Source of the DNA: Veillonella sp. | GTDB taxonomy: Bacteria; Bacillota; Negativicutes; Veillonellales; Veillonellaceae | Assembly: GCF_015058545.1 (NCBI RefSeq) | Contig: NZ_SVCB01000001.1 | Span: 1 to 8,805, forward strand | Direction of reading: 5' to 3' | Length of the DNA: 8,805 bases | Part shown: positions 1 through 5,907 of the stretch, piece after piece | Numbering within the stretch: position 1 is the stretch's first letter | How the letters are laid out: the number at the start of each line of letters is the position of its first letter | Position numbers and translations under genes: made by a program | Notes under the pieces: model-generated | The model's input: only the letters and a program-made list of their open reading frames with translations | Told to the model about the DNA's origin: nothing | Databases searched by the model: none

Positions 1-1
1 G

Positions 2-379
2 GAAGGGGCGTTTGTAGCTTTTAGAACGGATTGGTATAAACAACCGGCTGATGATTTTCAGAAAAAGGATGCCGACGGCACCCCTCATACGCCGGGCTGG
101 ACGATTCCCACATTGGAGTTTTTGGTGAAAGAACGTAATGTTGGCGCTATCGGTCATGAAACAGCTGATACGGATGCAGCGATTCGAGCCTTCCAACCGG
201 ATTCACATCCGTTGCCGGCTGAACAGTATATTTTGTCGCAGGATAGAATTCAGGTGGAAGTGTTGGCTCACTTAGATGAATTACCACCGGTGGGGGCCGT
301 TATCTTTGTAACTTTCCCTAAGTTGAAAGGTGGCACCGGCTTTGCGGCACGTTGCTTTGCCTTGGTAGAAAACGAATAG
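2..379 (+). CDS. Cyclase-family metal-dependent hydrolase, C-terminal part (5' end off the window)
   Basis: The reading frame is open from base 2 to a TAG at 377-379, giving 125 residues that enter from the left edge, so this is the C-terminal portion of a longer protein. The pattern fits the cyclase / kynurenine-formamidase-like family (Pfam Cyclase, PF04199): an early FRTDWY segment, a WTIPTLEFL stretch, IGHETADTDAA, and a typical ending ELPPVGAVIFVTFPKLKGG followed by ARCFALV. Family members are metal-dependent amide or ester hydrolases (arylformamidase, isatin hydrolase and relatives). Their metal-binding HxGTHxDxP motif lies near the N-terminus, outside this window, so activity cannot be judged. 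The substrate cannot be predicted from this piece. The first start-like codon inside the window (TTG at 113) is internal and is not a real start. A strong terminator follows 16 bases after the stop. Family call fairly sure; function open. Confidence 0.85.
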   Translation, partial: EGAFVAFRTDWYKQPADDFQKKDADGTPHTPGWTIPTLEFLVKERNVGAIGHETADTDAAIRAFQPDSHPLPAEQYILSQDRIQVEVLAHLDELPPVGAVIFVTFPKLKGGTGFAARCFALVENE

Positions 380-395
380 ATGATATAAAGTTAAG

Positions 396-422
396 CGAGG
401 AGGCCGGTGCCTCCTCGTTTTG
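396..422 (+). terminator. Rho-independent terminator of the cyclase-family gene
   Basis: A perfect 9-bp GC-rich stem (CGAGGAGGC at 396-404, GCCTCCTCG at 409-417) with a CGGT tetraloop is followed at once by TTTT (418-421). It begins 16 bases after the TAG of the upstream gene, so it ends that transcript. Confidence 0.92.
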
Positions 423-451
423 TCTTATAAGCCAAATATTAGCCTGTACAC

Positions 452-499
452 AAAAAGAGGCAGTAACCTCCGAGTCGGTTCGGATGGTTACTGCCTCTT
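452..499 (-). terminator. Rho-independent terminator for the minus-strand secreted-protein gene
   Basis: A 14-bp perfect inverted repeat (AAGAGGCAGTAACC at 455-468, GGTTACTGCCTCTT at 486-499) is extended by four more pairs (469-472 with 481-484) around one bulged T at 485. Read on the minus strand, the second arm runs into TTTTT (456-452, partly within the arm). On the plus strand no T-tract follows, so the signal points leftwards. It lies about 155 bases beyond the stop of the minus-strand gene, which implies a long 3' untranslated tail. Together with the plus-strand terminator at 396-422 it insulates two convergent genes. Confidence 0.8.
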
Positions 500-636
500 A
501 TGATATGAATAGACCAATGCATACGGTTGTTACGCTTGGGCTATTGTTTGTCGGCTTAATAAGTACAACTGAGAGAGAATAGTTATGTTACAAGGCGAAA
601 TATAAATTAATTAATAAATGCCTTAGTACGTAATAC

Positions 637-657
637 TTATTATTTATTATTTATTAT
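637..657. repeat. Three tandem copies of the heptamer TTATTAT
   Basis: The heptamer TTATTAT occurs three times head to tail at 637-643, 644-650 and 651-657. The last copy contains the stop codon of the minus-strand gene, which therefore reads as two consecutive TAA codons (656-651). This is probably a simple slippage repeat with no function beyond a secure stop. Confidence 0.75.
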
Positions 658-1235
658 TTTGCAGGTTTCTGAGCTTCAGTGTCAGTTTTGTCGATGATGA
701 TATCGGTTTTCTGAGCTTCTAAGTTGCTCTGAGCCTGTGCGTTCTGCCAAGTAGCGGCAATTTTAGCGTCTTCTACTTTTTTCTGTTGAGCTTCGGCCGG
801 AGTAATAGCGATGTCCGGTTTGTTTTTCAACTGGTAGTCACGGTTAACAAGGTTAGCTACTACAGTTTCTAAAGCAGCGTCAGCTGTGTTAGGCTGAATA
901 GCATGGCCCGCACCGTTAGCGTTGGTAGTGCTCTGAACGTCATTGGAGTTGTTAGGATATACATCTTTCTGGTAAGTGTAGATCGTGTTGTTAGCGAAGT
1001 CTAATTTGTAGTTAACAACGTCAGTAAGACCTGTGTTAGGGTTTACGGCAGCTGCCTGGAAATCAGCAGTGTCAGTATTTACATCATAGTTAACGGAAGG
1101 TACGTTTACAGAAGTTGTGTAATCTGCATCGGAGTGTACCCAGTACCACTGGTTGGCTGGTAAATCTTTAGCGGAAGCTACGCCCGCAACAGTTGTTAAT
1201 GCTAAACCTAATACTAATAATTTTTGTAATTTCAT
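654..1235 (-). CDS. Small secreted (periplasmic) protein, surface-adhesin-E-like pattern
   Basis: The 193-residue product starts with a classic Sec signal peptide: MKLQK, a hydrophobic core LLVLGLALTTVAGV, and an ASA|K signal peptidase I site after residue 22. The mature part (about 23-130) is polar and has the spacing W-Y-W-V-x-SD (30-36), T-x-VNVPSV (41-48), a Y-K-L-D strand (77-80), NTIYTYQKDVY (83-93) and IQP before a helix (113-130). This resembles the order of elements in Adhesin_E domains (PF16747), but the link is inferred from pattern memory and should be treated as weak. Residues 145-193 form a charged, Gln/Ala/Lys-rich helical tail that Adhesin_E proteins do not normally carry. There is no Cys and no anchor motif, so the protein is probably free in the periplasm or exported. 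The ATG at 1235 is supported by GAAGGGAG (1253-1246) 10 bases upstream. Reality of the gene is sure; function unknown. Confidence 0.85.
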   Translation of the reverse strand: MKLQKLLVLGLALTTVAGVASAKDLPANQWYWVHSDADYTTSVNVPSVNYDVNTDTADFQAAAVNPNTGLTDVVNYKLDFANNTIYTYQKDVYPNNSNDVQSTTNANGAGHAIQPNTADAALETVVANLVNRDYQLKNKPDIAITPAEAQQKKVEDAKIAATWQNAQAQSNLEAQKTDIIIDKTDTEAQKPAK

Positions 1236-1297
1236 ATGTTATAATCTCCCTTCAAATATCGCTATTTGTTTGAATATCGATTTTTTTCTATGTCTTT

Positions 1298-1327
1298 ATT
1301 ATAGCACAAGAAAAACAAAGAGTTCAA
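1298..1327 (-). promoter_or_regulatory. Sigma70-type extended -10 promoter of the secreted-protein gene
   Basis: On the minus strand, TTGAAC (1327-1322) is followed after 18 bases by a perfect TATAAT (1303-1298), which is preceded by TGC and so forms an extended -10. The -10 lies about 63 bases upstream of the ATG. This is the best promoter match in the window and predicts a well-expressed gene with a leader of about 55 bases. Confidence 0.8.
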
Positions 1328-1496
1328 GGGAGTAGACTAAAAAAATCGAAATTTTTAGTAATTCAATCATCGAAAGTTAGAGATTTGACCTGTGTTGACA
1401 AGGGTTTCACGTATTTATTGAGGCGGCTAAAATTTTGTATTAAGTCATTTGAACTACTCATTTATAGGCAAAAAAGTATAAGTTTAATACGATAAT

Positions 1497-1534
1497 AATA
1501 GCTTTTTAGACAGTTGTTTAGGAGGCTATTTTTT
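1497..1534 (+). terminator. Terminator-like hairpin in the leader of the NADAR gene (possible attenuator)
   Basis: The RNA can form a 12-bp stem (1497-1508 with 1519-1530, including G-U pairs) around a 10-base loop, followed by a run of six T (1529-1534). It is oriented rightwards and sits 38 bases before the NADAR start. The gene to its left is divergent, so there is no plus-strand gene upstream for it to end. It could therefore be an attenuator, the end of a short leader RNA, or a weak chance hairpin. A TTGACA box lies at 1395-1400, but I see no convincing -10 at the right distance. No known riboswitch class is recognisable in 1336-1496. Confidence 0.5.
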
Positions 1535-1572
1535 ACTGTTAAAACTAATGCGTAGGTAAAGGGGAGGTAATA

Positions 1573-2225
1573 ATGATGACTGAAACAGACAAAAGACAGA
1601 TGCCGAATAAAGAATTAGCAACGAAAAAGCAGCGGGGTAAACAGGCAAGTGCGAAGGAAACAGTAGCTAAAGTTGAAAAGAAAACGGCAGTTAAAGCTGA
1701 AAAGAAAGCCGATAAACCGACTTACTCGCGCTGTGATATTTTGAAACTTCGCGACGATGAAATACCACCGGTGATTGATCGTTTTAGAGGGACCTATAGC
1801 TTTCTGTCGAATTTTAGCGGCTATAAGGTATTTTACATGGGCGACACGTACTATTCGGCAGAGGCAGCGTATCAAGGTTCTAAAGCGGCGACGGATTTGC
1901 AACGTATGAAAATGGTAAGAGAGTGAAGCGGCCTGATTTTGCACGGCGCATAGGTCGCAATATGAAGCCCATACGTGCTGATTGGGAGAAGGTTAAGTTG
2001 CGAGTTATGTATGATATAGTTAAAGCTAAGTTTTTACAAAATGAAAAACTGCAGGCCAAACTGTTGGCAACGGGAGATAGAATGCTGATAGAAGGCAATG
2101 ATTGGGGCGATACCTTCTGGGGGATGGTCGATGGCGAAGGAGAGAATAATTTGGGAAAAATATTGATGAGAGTTAGAGAAGAATTAAGAGTAGCGCAAAA
2201 TGATAAACCTAAGAAAGAAATTTGA
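1573..2225 (+). pseudogene. NADAR/YbiA-family protein with a Lys/Ala-rich N-terminal extension, frameshifted
   Basis: Two adjoining reading frames encode the two halves of one NADAR domain. The first (1573-1926, 117 residues) has a Lys/Ala-rich region (about 16-48) and then FRGTYSFLSNF (71-81) and SAEAAYQGSKA (95-105), the usual N-terminal block with its conserved Glu. It stops at TGA 1924-1926. The second, open from about 1923 to TGA 2223-2225, continues with RRIGRNM, IRADW, AKFLQNEKLQAKLLATGD, EGNDWGDTFWG and GENNLGKILMRVREEL, the complete C-terminal part. One base lost after GAG 1921-1923, or an extra AG in the AGAGAG run at 1918-1923, explains the break. NADAR proteins are N-glycosidases: YbiA-type enzymes cleave riboflavin-pathway intermediates, and others remove ADP-ribose from guanine. 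SD GGGGAGG (1561-1567) suits ATG 1573 or, slightly better, ATG 1576. Either a young pseudogene, a sequencing error, or less likely recoding; no good slippery heptamer is visible. Confidence 0.85.
1668..1715 (+). repeat. Imperfect 24-bp tandem duplication in the Lys-rich segment
   Basis: Units 1668-1691 and 1692-1715 both begin TAAAG(T/C)TGAAAAGAAA and encode matching peptides of the type K-(V/A)-E-K-K-(T/A). They account for part of the Lys/Ala-rich extension before the NADAR domain and suggest that it grew by local duplication. Confidence 0.6.
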
Positions 2226-2536
2226 TGGTATATTGTTAAAATAAAAGATGAAAAACACCTAGATTTTATGGAGATGCATACTCATAATGGACAAATAGTC
2301 ACGAAATACCCGCTGTGAATGCTCACGCTACGGTGTAATTCTATAAACGCATAATACCTATGATTTTTTTGATTTTGACTCTAGCGTATAATGTTTTTTA
2401 CTGCTATTATAAGATGTAGTAGATTATCTAGATTTTTGATTAAAATAGAAATTATTAAGATGAATTTATTGTGAAAAATATTAAGCGACAAGAGACGGTC
2501 GGACGTTATGTGCGTTCGGCAGGAAGGATGTGTATT
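2226..2536. other. Intergenic stretch before the unknown gene; possible -10 box
   Basis: No confident gene is seen here. The NADAR frame stays open for 30 more codons after its TGA (2226-2315, next TGA 2316-2318), but without a start or ribosome binding site this looks like chance. A small inverted repeat GTGA/TCAC lies in the GC-richer patch at about 2310-2335. A perfect TATAAT at 2387-2392 (preceded by GCG) could be the -10 box for the next gene, but the -35 region is only a T-run, so this is weak. I see no terminator after the NADAR gene, so read-through into the next gene is possible. Confidence 0.35.
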
Positions 2537-3427
2537 ATGCGAGAATTTCGTTGTGATTCAGAGGCTATGAGAAAAGGGTATTTGGCATTGGCAGCTCAAG
2601 TGAGCAAAGCGATTGAAAAAGGAACGTTGTCTGTGCATGATACCTTGCAATTAGTGGTAATCGACGACGTAGTTGTTAATTGGTACGGCAAGGATGCGTT
2701 CGATGGCCGTTATGCTGAAAAGCCGGATGATGTATTGTTACAGATGGTAGCGCAAGCGCGTTATGAATTTGAAAAACCATATTTTGAAGAACACAGTATT
2801 GCCACCTTGGCGGAACTGGCCAATAAGAAACCGGTGGTAAAAGCACCAAAGTCGGTGGTAGACCAAGTGTTTACGGACAGCGAAGCGGCTAAAATTTGGG
2901 AAGTCGGTTTGACTGCGGTTATTAAGGCCTGTCAGGGGAGCGGTCTCAATCGTTTTAACGAACGGGAATGCCGCAACAGTGACGGTACGTTCCTCATTAG
3001 CGAAGCAGGGATGAATCGCCTTTTCGGTGAACGTTTGGATGATCAGGGGATGAGCATTGTCTTCATGCATATCGGTTCCGAAGAAGCCATGCTGGTTCGC
3101 TCTAAATTGCGCAAGATTTTTGAAGCGCGCGGCGTTCCGAATGTGGAAGGTGCTTTGCATGATCGTTTGGGCCAAGTGACTACGTCTTGTGTGAAAGCCA
3201 TTGCCAATGGTCATACGGTTGAGCTTTTGAAGACGATTGAAGATGTGGCCAAAGATGTGGGCATTGTGTCGAAGGTGGTCAAGGTTGTTACTGATTTCAG
3301 ACGCTATAACCGCATCGTGTGGGCGTACCTCTATTTATTGGTTGATAGTGATGAACTGGAAACTTGGCGCATGGTGGCCGAAGGCACGGATCTTAAAGCG
3401 CTCATGGCGGCTGTGGCTAAGAAATAA
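2537..3427 (+). CDS. Uncharacterised soluble protein, about 296 residues
   Basis: I do not recognise this protein. The open frame begins at GTG 2471, but that codon has no ribosome binding site. ATG 2537 has AGGAAGG at 2521-2527 with a 9-base gap, so I prefer it; ATG 2528 is too close to that site. From ATG 2537 the product has 296 residues, no signal peptide and no membrane span, and appears largely alpha-helical. The first third contains a VVIDDVVVNWYG strand-like segment. A Pro/Lys-rich linker (KKPVVKAPK) divides it from a second domain with RFNERECRNSDGTF and an acidic, Leu-rich C-terminus. I see no Walker, HTH, nuclease or transferase motif. Codon use resembles the neighbours, so recent transfer is not indicated. 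It follows the NADAR gene in the same direction, about 310 bases downstream, and has its own terminator; a functional link is possible but unproven. Confidence 0.8.
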   Translation: MREFRCDSEAMRKGYLALAAQVSKAIEKGTLSVHDTLQLVVIDDVVVNWYGKDAFDGRYAEKPDDVLLQMVAQARYEFEKPYFEEHSIATLAELANKKPVVKAPKSVVDQVFTDSEAAKIWEVGLTAVIKACQGSGLNRFNERECRNSDGTFLISEAGMNRLFGERLDDQGMSIVFMHIGSEEAMLVRSKLRKIFEARGVPNVEGALHDRLGQVTTSCVKAIANGHTVELLKTIEDVAKDVGIVSKVVKVVTDFRRYNRIVWAYLYLLVDSDELETWRMVAEGTDLKALMAAVAKK

Positions 3428-3563
3428 CCAATTACATGCGTATTTTACTTATATTAAATGAGCACTTTGCTTAATTGTTTAATATATGTTTTTGGGTAAT
3501 ACTTAATTAAGAAATTAACTAATTTACTTAAAATTTGAATAAAAAATTATAAAAAACAGACTT

Positions 3564-3611
3564 AAGAGGTTGTAAGACTGCAGTAATAATGCGGTTTTAT
3601 GACCTCTTTTT
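3564..3611 (+). terminator. Strong Rho-independent terminator after the unknown gene
   Basis: A 19-bp uninterrupted RNA stem (3564-3582 with 3590-3608, including G-U pairs) with a 7-base loop is followed by a T-run (3607-3611). It lies about 137 bases beyond the stop codon at 3427 and separates that gene from the galactose operon. The AT-rich DNA between 3428 and 3563 shows nothing else. Confidence 0.88.
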
Positions 3612-3650
3612 GAGTTTAGTAAAATGTATGTCAAATAGGTATGAGTTTTT

Positions 3651-3662
3651 GTAAAATTTTAC
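3651..3662. promoter_or_regulatory. Perfect 12-bp palindrome upstream of galT (operator candidate 1)
   Basis: GTAAAATTTTAC is a perfect dyad that directly abuts the candidate -35 box. Its centre lies 41.5 bases from the centre of the second palindrome (3686-3710), close to four helical turns, so both would face the same side of the DNA. Short AT palindromes can arise by chance in DNA this AT-rich; the spacing and position make it more interesting. Confidence 0.4.
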
Positions 3663-3691
3663 TTGAAAAAATAGCAATCATGAGCGAAAAT
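3663..3691 (+). promoter_or_regulatory. Candidate promoter of the gal-mgl operon
   Basis: TTGAAA (3663-3668, 5 of 6 to consensus) is followed after exactly 17 bases by GAAAAT (3686-3691, 4 of 6, with the key A2 and T6). The predicted start of transcription near 3698 gives a leader of about 47 bases to galT. The -10 box lies inside the left arm of the palindrome at 3686-3710, so a bound repressor would block polymerase. The -10 is weak, as for a regulated promoter. Confidence 0.45.
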
Positions 3692-3710
3692 ATATTTGTA
3701 ATATATTTTC
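3686..3710. promoter_or_regulatory. 11-bp inverted repeat overlapping the galT promoter (operator candidate 2)
   Basis: GAAAATATATT (3686-3696) and its exact reverse complement AATATATTTTC (3700-3710) flank the spacer TGT. The dyad covers the presumed -10 and start site and lies 34 bases before the galT ATG. ROK-family repressors such as XylR and NagC bind AT-rich dyads of this size, and a ROK gene lies in the same operon, so it is the natural operator candidate. As RNA it would form only a weak AU hairpin without a U-tract, so a terminator is unlikely. Confidence 0.55.
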
Positions 3711-3744
3711 TTAAGTAGTTTATTAAATGTGAGGAGCGGAGATT

Positions 3745-4740
3745 ATGTCAGAACTAAGATGGAATCCATTGCTCGGCACATGGACGATGGTAGCGTCAAA
3801 CCGTAAATTACGTCCCACTATGCCAAAAGATTGGTGCCCGTTTTGCCCGGGAGAAGGGAAAAAGGTACCATCCGAATTTACCGTGTATGCCTATGATAAT
3901 GATTTTCCGGCTCTAACCCAGCATCCGGAAGCACCGTTTGTGGATGAAACAGGTTTTTACAAGAGCGCAGAAAATCATGGTAAGTGCGAAGTTATCTTGT
4001 ACTCGCCGCGTCATTCGGTTAAATTCTATGAATTGTCCGTCGGCCATATTATCGACCTGTTGGAATTAATTTCGGATCGTTGTACGGCTCTTGCAGCGGA
4101 TAAGAAGATTAAGTATGTTTATCCGTTTGAAAACAAAGGGGAAGCCGTGGGTGTAACGATGCCGCATCCTCACGGACAGATTTACGGGTATCCGTTCGTG
4201 CCGCAGAAGATTGAAACGGAACTTAAGAACTGCAAGGATCATTATGAACACACCCAGCGTTGCTTGCTCTGTCAGATGAACCAAGCGGAACAAAAATCGG
4301 ATTTGCGTATTGTAGCCGAAAATGACAGCTTCTTAGCGTATATTCCGTTCTTTACGGATTATCCGTACGGTGTATTCGTTGTGCCGAAACGTCATTTCAG
4401 CATGCTTTCCGAATGTACGGCCAAAGAAAAAGAAGATTTGGCTCGCATGTTAAAAGTGGTTACCCACGCATTCGACGAATTATTTAATGCACCGTTCCCG
4501 TACATGATGGTTTACCATCAACGGCCGGTTAACTCGCCGGAATATGATGATGCTAACGATTATTATCATTTCCATATTGAATTTTATCCGCCATTTAGAG
4601 AAGCTAATAAGATTAAATACTATGCTTCCTCCGAAATGGGCGCTTGGGCCGCCGCCAATACGAGCGCAGTTGAAGAAACGGCACCGGTTTTGCGTAAGCT
4701 GGTGACGAAGATTATAGAAAGGGAAGAAAGTAATGACTAA
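3745..4740 (+). CDS. galT: Galactose-1-phosphate uridylyltransferase
   Basis: GalT transfers UMP from UDP-glucose to galactose-1-phosphate, giving UDP-galactose and glucose-1-phosphate in the cytoplasmic Leloir pathway. The 331-residue protein has the full class-I signature: WNPLLGTWTMVASNR near the N-terminus, CPFC (C31, C34), SPRH (H90) and MPHPHGQIYGYP, where H143 is the uridylylated nucleophile and H141 a zinc ligand. The C-terminal half has a second CxxC (173-176), VYHQRP (H258) and HFH (275-277), matching the second metal site of the E. coli enzyme. The length is on the short side of the family, as in many Firmicutes versions. The ATG has GAGGAG at 3731-3736, 8 bases upstream. It is the first gene of the gal-mgl array, and its end overlaps galK by 8 bases. 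Confidence 0.97.
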   Translation: MSELRWNPLLGTWTMVASNRKLRPTMPKDWCPFCPGEGKKVPSEFTVYAYDNDFPALTQHPEAPFVDETGFYKSAENHGKCEVILYSPRHSVKFYELSVGHIIDLLELISDRCTALAADKKIKYVYPFENKGEAVGVTMPHPHGQIYGYPFVPQKIETELKNCKDHYEHTQRCLLCQMNQAEQKSDLRIVAENDSFLAYIPFFTDYPYGVFVVPKRHFSMLSECTAKEKEDLARMLKVVTHAFDELFNAPFPYMMVYHQRPVNSPEYDDANDYYHFHIEFYPPFREANKIKYYASSEMGAWAAANTSAVEETAPVLRKLVTKIIEREESND

Positions 4741-5887
4741 AGAGGAACTAATAGCTAAATTTATTGAGCAATTCGGCGATACCGGAGAACCCATTGATTG
4801 CTATTTTGCCCCGGGGCGTGTGAACATCATTGGTGAACATCAGGATTACAATGGCGGTCATGTGTTTCCGGCCGCTCTGACTTGCGGGATTTGGGGCGCT
4901 ATGCGCTTGCGGGACGATTCTAAAGTTCGTCTTTATTCTGAAAATATGGAAGCGACCATCGTGGTGGATATTAATGATGACTTCGTCTATGATGAGGCAC
5001 ATGATTGGGCCAACTATCCGTTGGGTATCATTGAATATTTGAAAAAAGATGGTTACAGCTTACCGGGTATGGATTTATTCTACAGTGGTAATTTACCGGC
5101 CGGTGCAGGTCTCTCCTCTTCTGCTTGTATTCTCGATTTAACGGGCTACATGCTGTGGACGCATCTCGGTAAGACGCCGATTGACCGCACGAAGTTGGCA
5201 GAAATGGCACAGCAGGTTGAATACAATTTCGTAGGCGTTAAAGTGGGCATCATGGACCAATTCGCTATCAGCTACGGTAAAGAAGGGCACGGCGTGCTCC
5301 TCGATTGCACGGCGATGGAATTTGAACATGTACCGCTCAACTGGGGCGACTATCACCTTATCATTATGAACACCAATAAAAAACGCGGCTTGGTAGATTC
5401 CAAATTTAACGAGCGCAAAGGTGAATGTGATGCGGCGTTGGCCGAAATCCAAAAACATCATCCCCTATCGGGCCTATCCCTGGGTACCTTAGAGGACTTG
5501 GACCTCATCGAAGATGACGTATTGCGTCGCCGTGCTCGCCATGCGATTACTGAAAACTTACGCGTTATGGCATTCATGGATGCCCTTCGTGAAGGTAATA
5601 CGGCAAAGATTGCCGAAATTATTACGGCGTCTCATGAATCCTTGCGCTATGACTATGAAGTAAGCGGTTTGGAATTGGATACGATGGTAGAAATTGCTCG
5701 TAAGCAACCGGGCTGTTTGGCATCGCGTATGACGGGCGCCGGTTTTGGGGGCTGTGCGATTGCTTTGGTAGCCAGCGATAACGTAGAGGCTTTTAAAGAA
5801 GCGGTACCAAAGCTTTATGAAGAGGCTATTGGCACTGTACCGACCTTATATGATGCTGAGATAGGCGATGGCGTATATAATTTATAG
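4733..5887 (+). CDS. galK: Galactokinase (GHMP kinase family)
   Basis: GalK phosphorylates alpha-D-galactose with ATP to galactose-1-phosphate, the substrate of the preceding GalT. The 384-residue length is normal. The galactokinase signature is present as GRVNIIGEHQDYN (28-40; Gln replaces the common Thr), with the catalytic Arg29 and sugar-binding Glu35, His36 and Asp38. The GHMP phosphate loop is LPAGAGLSSSA (121-131), the catalytic base is Asp175 in GIMDQF, and the third motif is MTGAGFGG (333-340). The ATG lies inside the galT end, in the sequence ATGACTAA that also carries the galT stop, so translation is probably coupled. A purine-rich GAAAGGGAAG just upstream within galT serves as ribosome binding site. 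The next gene starts 20 bases after the stop. Confidence 0.97.
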   Translation: MTKEELIAKFIEQFGDTGEPIDCYFAPGRVNIIGEHQDYNGGHVFPAALTCGIWGAMRLRDDSKVRLYSENMEATIVVDINDDFVYDEAHDWANYPLGIIEYLKKDGYSLPGMDLFYSGNLPAGAGLSSSACILDLTGYMLWTHLGKTPIDRTKLAEMAQQVEYNFVGVKVGIMDQFAISYGKEGHGVLLDCTAMEFEHVPLNWGDYHLIIMNTNKKRGLVDSKFNERKGECDAALAEIQKHHPLSGLSLGTLEDLDLIEDDVLRRRARHAITENLRVMAFMDALREGNTAKIAEIITASHESLRYDYEVSGLELDTMVEIARKQPGCLASRMTGAGFGGCAIALVASDNVEAFKEAVPKLYEEAIGTVPTLYDAEIGDGVYNL

Positions 5888-5907
5888 GCTTTCGGGAAGG
5901 GGACAAG

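Noticed and set aside
352..582. Plus-strand open frame of 76 codons
   Set aside because: It overlaps the end of the cyclase-family gene and runs through two terminator hairpins; no ribosome binding site and no protein-like pattern.
637..657. Heptamer repeats as a CRISPR or iteron array
   Set aside because: The units are 7 bases with no spacers and overlap a stop codon; simple AT slippage explains them.
1395..1423. Perfect TTGACA box as a promoter for the NADAR gene
   Set aside because: No acceptable -10 sequence occurs 15-19 bases downstream.
1900..1926. Programmed -1 frameshifting in the NADAR gene
   Set aside because: No in-frame slippery heptamer of the X XXY YYZ type is present before the stop, so a mutation or sequencing error is simpler.
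2223..2318. Read-through of the TGA after the NADAR domain
   Set aside because: The domain ends normally at LMRVREEL before the stop, so a further 30 residues are not expected; AT-rich open frames of this size are common by chance.
2738..3214. Minus-strand open frame of 158 codons
   Set aside because: It is antisense to the unknown plus-strand gene, which has a ribosome binding site and terminator; composition is that of a reverse-frame shadow.
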